From Desulfurivibrio sp. (GTDB lineage: Bacteria > Desulfobacterota > Desulfobulbia > Desulfobulbales > SURF-16), in NCBI GenBank assembly GCA_003605035.1, contig QZKJ01000012.1, positions 1 through 41,629 of the forward strand: a stretch of 41,629 nt of DNA, in the 5' to 3' direction. Shown piece by piece: positions 39,803-41,629 of this stretch. Numbering within the stretch: the stretch's first letter is position 1; each line of letters opens with the position of its first letter. The notes under the pieces were generated by a model, which saw only the letters and a program-made list of their open reading frames with translations, was not told where the DNA came from and made no database searches. The position numbers were made by a program, and so were the translations under genes.

Positions 39803-40639
39803 ATGAATCGACTTGAACTGATTGAAGGACTCAAGCGCTTCCTGGCCGAAGATTTAGGCAGCGGCGATCTGACCAGCGAGTCGATTTTCGCTGACAGTCA
39901 GCCCGGCAACGCCCGCTTCATCGCCAGAACAGCGTTTGTCTGCGCCGGCATGGAGTCGGTGGCCCCAGAGGTATTCCGCCTGTGCAATCCCTGCATTGAT
40001 TACACCGCAGTGGTGGACGGCAGCAGGGTGCAGCCGGGCGATGAGCTTTTTACCGCTTCCGGTCCGGTCGTCGATCTGCTGCGGGCCGAACGGGTTGCCC
40101 TGAACCTGGTCCAGCGCCTGTGCGGCATCGCCACCCTCACCTCCCGTTTTGTCGACAAGGTGATGCTTTTGCCGGTAAAAATCGTTGATACCAGAAAAAC
40201 CACCCCCGGACTTCGCATGCTGGAGAAATACGCGGTCCGGGTCGGCGGCGGGCACAACCATCGCTTCAATCTGGCTGACGGCATCCTGATCAAGGACAAT
40301 CACATCGCCGCCTGCGGCTCCATCCAGAAGGCGGTCAAGCGGGTCCGGGAACGCGCACCCCACACCCTGAAAATTGAAGTGGAGGCGGAAACCCTGGAAC
40401 AGGTTGAGGCCTGCTTGGCTGCCGATGTCGATATCATCATGCTGGACAACATGTCACCCGACCTGATGCGTCAGGCCGTGCGGCTGGTCAAGGGCAGGGC
40501 CCTGCTTGAGGCCTCAGGCGGGATCAACCTGGAGAACGTACGGGCCGTGGCGGAAACCGGCGTCAACCTTATTTCCATCGGCGCCCTGACCCATTCGGCC
40601 CCGGCCTGCGATATCAGCATGGAGATGGAAACGCTGTAA
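39803..40639 (+). CDS. nadC: Nicotinate-nucleotide pyrophosphorylase (carboxylating)
   Basis: This 278-residue enzyme converts quinolinate and PRPP to nicotinate mononucleotide in NAD synthesis. Motifs: EDLGSGDLTSESIF near the start, RAERVALNLVQRLCGIATLT, DTRKTTPGLRMLEKYAVRVGGGHNHRF, KDNHIAACGSI, EVEAETLEQ and EASGGINLENV. Length is normal and no residue seems missing. The partners nadA and nadB are not in the window. It converges on the leftward lipoprotein gene; a small GCCAG/CTGGC hairpin (40645-40659) lies between them without a T tract. Confidence 0.96.
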   Translation: MNRLELIEGLKRFLAEDLGSGDLTSESIFADSQPGNARFIARTAFVCAGMESVAPEVFRLCNPCIDYTAVVDGSRVQPGDELFTASGPVVDLLRAERVALNLVQRLCGIATLTSRFVDKVMLLPVKIVDTRKTTPGLRMLEKYAVRVGGGHNHRFNLADGILIKDNHIAACGSIQKAVKRVRERAPHTLKIEVEAETLEQVEACLAADVDIIMLDNMSPDLMRQAVRLVKGRALLEASGGINLENVRAVAETGVNLISIGALTHSAPACDISMEMETL

Positions 40640-40669
40640 TCCCGGCCAGCCCCGCTGGCGCCTGGGATA

Positions 40670-41428
40670 TCAGTTGGCCGCGGCAGGCAGATCAAGGGTG
40701 ACGGAATGCAGTTCGCCGGAAAATGACAAGGTCAGTTTCAACTGGGCGGCGTCCTGGGCCTCCTCGGCAAAACCGGGGAAAAAGAGCATGCCGTAACCAA
40801 TCTGTCCGGGCAGTATTTCCCTGTTCACCAGGGCCTTTTGGGCCAGATCCTCTTTGATTTTTCCCCTGGCGTCCTGATAGCCGGTGACGCCGCCGCCGAT
40901 GGCCCCTGCCGCCGCACCGATAGCCGCCCCCTTGCCCATGGCCTCACCGATGTTGTCACCGGTGACAATACCCACGGCCAGTCCGGCCAGCGCACCCGCG
41001 GCGCCGAGCAGCAGAGCCGGTTTTGCGGCGCCGGCCGCCGCCTCTCCCACATCCGTATATTTCTCCACCCGGCTGTAGGTCCTGTCAAGGGTATTGACCG
41101 GCCAGGCCTGGTTGCTGAAGTCAAGCAGAAACGTCTGTTCGGCAACCAGGGAGACGGGCCGGTCGCCGTCATTCTGGAAAACGACCTGCACCGGCAGCAG
41201 ACCGGCGCCTCTGATATCAAAACCAAAGGCTTCTTTGGCGCTTTTTTTGTCGGCAAAGGCCCTGGCGGAAATCTGCACCCCGTTTACTACTGTATAGTTC
41301 TTTGCCCCGGCAGGCAGGGTAATGGGCTGCACCCTCTCCTGGTAAGCGCATGATGGCAAAAAAAGTAAGCTGAACACGAGGGAAAAAATGGTAACCCGTG
41401 CAATAATCGCTTTTTCTTTCATGTTCAT
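40670..41428 (-). CDS. Lipoprotein with glycine-zipper core, function unknown
   Basis: This is a 252-residue lipoprotein. The start at 41428 has GGAGG nine bases upstream. The signal ends in lipobox LFLPSC. Residues 30-125 are a beta-rich domain (FGFDIRGAGLLPVQVVFQNDGDRPV) resembling structures for extracellular or periplasmic binding. Then comes a glycine/alanine-rich zipper (about 133-182: GAAGALAGLAVGIVTGDNIGEA, listed in parts) and a soluble C-terminus (GYGMLFFPGFAEEAQDAAQLKLTLSF). I do not recognise a named family. It is alone on its strand, facing nadC. Confidence 0.75.
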   Translation of the reverse strand: MNMKEKAIIARVTIFSLVFSLLFLPSCAYQERVQPITLPAGAKNYTVVNGVQISARAFADKKSAKEAFGFDIRGAGLLPVQVVFQNDGDRPVSLVAEQTFLLDFSNQAWPVNTLDRTYSRVEKYTDVGEAAAGAAKPALLLGAAGALAGLAVGIVTGDNIGEAMGKGAAIGAAAGAIGGGVTGYQDARGKIKEDLAQKALVNREILPGQIGYGMLFFPGFAEEAQDAAQLKLTLSFSGELHSVTLDLPAAAN

Positions 41429-41532
41429 TGGTGATAACCTCCGCCTTCCCGTTTTTTTTTTTGCTTGCCGAGACCCCGGCTGACCCTCTCCTTCAGAATC
41501 CTACAAAATGTTATGCAACCCATCATACCATA

Positions 41533-41629
41533 GAGCCTCTTGCAAAATGAACGTCGTAGCGAGATCGAGAGAAAAATATTCTGGGCAAGGATGAGTGGTG
41601 AAATCGCCCGGAAGCGTAGCAGTGCTACG
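41533..41629. mobile_element. Foldback MITE-like element, second copy cut by the window end
   Basis: This is 97 bases of the same element as at 16764-16940, from the left terminal repeat to the centre of the palindrome. It differs at two positions (T to G near the end of the terminal repeat, A to T later). The right half lies outside the window. It is 104 bases upstream of the lipoprotein start, in a gap with no gene. Confidence 0.85.

Noticed and set aside
1..41629. CRISPR array, tRNA or rRNA genes
   Set aside because: No regularly spaced direct repeats and no tRNA- or rRNA-like conserved stretch were seen on either strand.

Overview
The window looks like a chromosomal segment of a sulfate-reducing or related anaerobic Desulfobacterota bacterium, probably of the Desulfobulbales. 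This rests on a periplasmic four-haem cytochrome c3-type protein beside System II cytochrome c maturation genes, a MucR-type zinc-finger regulator, an HDOD/GGDEF signalling cluster, a four-domain S1 protein and the moderately GC-rich coding style. This is inference from gene content; there is no rRNA, and I saw no tRNA gene. Both ends lie in repeats: an ISL3-type transposase at the left, and a foldback element cut at its centre at the right. The window may therefore be a complete assembly contig.

Layout. 1-2495 is a small AT-richer accessory island: a frameshifted ISL3 transposase, the C-terminal scrap of a REP-associated transposase, a Phd/PIN toxin-antitoxin pair with its own promoter, and a probable group II intron 3' end. 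2496-9991 is a leftward block: orphan response regulator, four-domain S1 protein, phosphodiesterase, cobD, cobU, a B12-type radical SAM enzyme, lolA and murI. 10109-13356 holds leftward regulatory genes: a MucR homologue, a GGDEF protein with a pseudo-receiver, and an HDOD protein with a small partner. 13578-20894 holds fmdB-like, queA with a DUF2065 gene, then rightward ispG, a foldback MITE-like element, proS and a Rel-family synthetase. 21015-24476 carries rpmB (leftward), then resB, ccsB/resC and the cytochrome.

24580-34752 holds a class A penicillin-binding protein, a CBS-ACT protein (leftward), a fused pabB-pabC gene, a leftward nnrD-CBS pair that overlaps by 65 bases, an EF-G paralogue with a long structured leader, and a mogA/moaB gene. 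34853-41428 holds a small exported protein, pepA, a phasin-UbiB/ABC1 pair, two glycine-rich lipoproteins and nadC.

How the genes work together. resB and ccsB/resC would attach haem to the adjacent cytochrome. cobD and cobU supply cobalamin assembly steps next to a radical SAM enzyme whose family uses cobalamin. murI, lolA and the penicillin-binding protein serve the envelope. The GGDEF, HDOD and 103-residue proteins form a signalling cluster. Most of the window is housekeeping. I did not find a clear new multi-gene system. The best leads are the foldback element family, the B12-radical SAM gene without a visible substrate peptide, and the Rel protein whose hydrolase site is lost.
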